From NCBI GenBank assembly GCA_947589635.1, contig CANQCC010000102.1, positions 1 through 5,069 of the forward strand: a stretch of 5,069 nt of DNA, given 5' to 3'. The notes below the pieces were generated by a model. It did no database searches, was not told where the DNA came from, and was given only the letters and a program-made list of their open reading frames with translations. Made by a program: the position numbers and the translations under genes. Each line of letters opens with the position of its first letter. Positions within the stretch are counted from its first letter, which is position 1. Shown here piece after piece: positions 4,116-5,069 of this stretch. This stretch comes from an uncultured Clostridia bacterium (GTDB lineage: Bacteria; Bacillota; Clostridia; Christensenellales; CAG-917).

Positions 4116-5069
4116 TCAGTTTTCGGCTTCGGCTTTCTTTTTGACGGAGTCGGGTTTGCGGTATTTCTTCTTGAAGCCTCCAAGGAATTTGCAAAAGCCT
4201 CCGCGCTTGCCGTTGACCATATCGACTAGGCCCTCGAGGGAGCGCTCGGAAACGATTTCAGGCGCCCATTGGACCGTGCATCTCAGCGGCATATCGAGGG
4301 CGGAGTTGATTATCATCTCTGGATTTTCCGCGCTCTTTGCGACGATCTTGCAGCCGAATTTGACGACTCCGGTTATAAATCTGCCCCACGGAGACACGCA
4401 TACCTGACCTAAGCTGTTGTTGCAGGTCAGCTCGCCCTTCTTATAGTCCGAGTTGTCGGGGATGGGCGCGCCGAGCACCGCTTCGAAGTTCGCGTCGGGC
4501 ACGGTGTCGCCCTCAAGCGAGTAGTAGTAGGGCGCGCTCAGCCTCATGTCGGGGATGGGTGCGGATTCGTTTGCGCTTTCCACATACACGCGCCCGCTCA
4601 GCCTGATGTCGCGGGAGGACGCGCCGATAAGGATGTCAAAATCGCCGCTTTCAACGTGCCAATCGTTTATCGCCGTGTTGAAGTACGCAAACGCGCGGCT
4701 GTCGAGAGATATCGAGACCTCTTTTTCTTCGCCGGGTTGCAGATATATCTTTCTGAAGCCCTTAAGCTCCTTGACGGGGCGGAAGGCGGTGCTTTCGACG
4801 TCGCCGACATACAGCTGGGCAACTTCCGCGCCCGCTACGTCGCCGGTATTTTTGACCGTGAAGGTCACCTTCAGGTCCTCGCCCTCTTTTATCCTGTCCG
4901 CGGAAAGTTTGAGATCGCCATATTCAAACGTGGTGTAGCTAAGGCCGTAGCCGAAGGGATAGCGCACTTGCTTGTTAGCCTTGTCAAAGTAGCGATAGCC
5001 CACGTACACGCTCTCGCGATATTCCGCCGTGCGCGGCCCCATCGGGAAGTATTTCGCGCAAATGTTGTC
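4116..5069 (-). CDS. GH3 family beta-glucosidase-like glycoside hydrolase, C-terminal part (partial)
   Basis: Glycoside hydrolase family 3 enzymes remove terminal beta-linked sugars, most often glucose or xylose, from oligosaccharides or glycosides. The window holds the last 317 residues. The frame is open to the edge, so the start and catalytic residues lie beyond 5069. Residues 16-32 (EYRESVYVGYRYFDKAN) and YPFGYGLSYTTF from residue 37 are the family's signature near the end of the second catalytic-core domain. Residues about 67-163 fit the fibronectin-III-like domain that follows: VKNTGDVAGAEVAQLYV, then ELKGF and the LQPGEEKEVS strand. Residues 164-317 are an extra tail containing FEAVLGAPIPD and ending in a Lys-rich stretch, as in some Clostridia GH3 proteins. 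An internal ATG at 5042 is not the start, because family similarity continues upstream of it. Cell location and substrate cannot be judged. The gene shares a terminator with the convergent LRR gene. Confidence 0.93.
   Translation of the reverse strand, partial: DNICAKYFPMGPRTAEYRESVYVGYRYFDKANKQVRYPFGYGLSYTTFEYGDLKLSADRIKEGEDLKVTFTVKNTGDVAGAEVAQLYVGDVESTAFRPVKELKGFRKIYLQPGEEKEVSISLDSRAFAYFNTAINDWHVESGDFDILIGASSRDIRLSGRVYVESANESAPIPDMRLSAPYYYSLEGDTVPDANFEAVLGAPIPDNSDYKKGELTCNNSLGQVCVSPWGRFITGVVKFGCKIVAKSAENPEMIINSALDMPLRCTVQWAPEIVSERSLEGLVDMVNGKRGGFCKFLGGFKKKYRKPDSVKKKAEAEN

Noticed and set aside
3919..4194. 91-residue - strand open frame overlapping the GH3 stop
   Set aside because: It reads through the perfect terminator stem, overlaps the end of the GH3 gene in another frame and has no supporting features.

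Overview
The window has three parts: a 1.1 kb gene-free stretch full of hairpins and repeats (1-1113), one complete surface-protein gene on the + strand (1224-3794), and the 3' end of a glycoside hydrolase gene on the - strand (4116 to the window edge at 5069). The two genes converge on one shared stem-loop terminator (3965-4003). The gene families (a BspA-type leucine-rich-repeat lipoprotein and a GH3 beta-glucosidase), the AGGAGG ribosome binding site and the lipobox signal peptide suggest an anaerobic gut-type Bacillota (Clostridia). This is inference from family knowledge. Nothing here fixes genus or species.

Region 1-1113 has no convincing gene on either strand. It holds many short stem-loops. 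Four of them (394-424, 620-653, 681-708, 1068-1113) carry the same kind of loop, GAGCG(A/T)AGCG in one or the other orientation, although their stems differ. Around 709-894 there is a decayed tandem repeat of 54 bp. From 934 to 1113 five stem-loops follow one another with gaps of only 5 to 11 bases, and the middle three share a GGGC-N5-GCCC core. An AT-rich block (1114-1153) then leads into a promoter.

The promoter of the surface-protein gene is the most interesting site. A perfect -35 TTGACA (1155-1160) is followed 16 bases later by TAATAT (1177-1182). Ten of the 16 spacer bases are an uninterrupted run of G. Adding or losing one G would change the -35/-10 spacing, which is the layout of known phase-variable promoters of surface proteins in other bacteria. 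The gene encodes an 856-residue lipoprotein: lipobox signal, two likely Ig-like beta domains, about 18 leucine-rich repeats of 23 residues split by a non-repeat island, and a Trp/Tyr-rich C-terminal tail. It was probably made to be displayed on the cell surface and to bind something there, but no ligand can be read from the sequence.

The - strand gene is the C-terminal part of a GH3 beta-glucosidase-like enzyme, with the YPFGYGLSYTTF signature, a fibronectin-III-like domain and an extra tail of about 150 residues. Its catalytic residues and start lie beyond 5069. The two genes are convergent, so they are not an operon, and a joint role in glycan use is only speculation.
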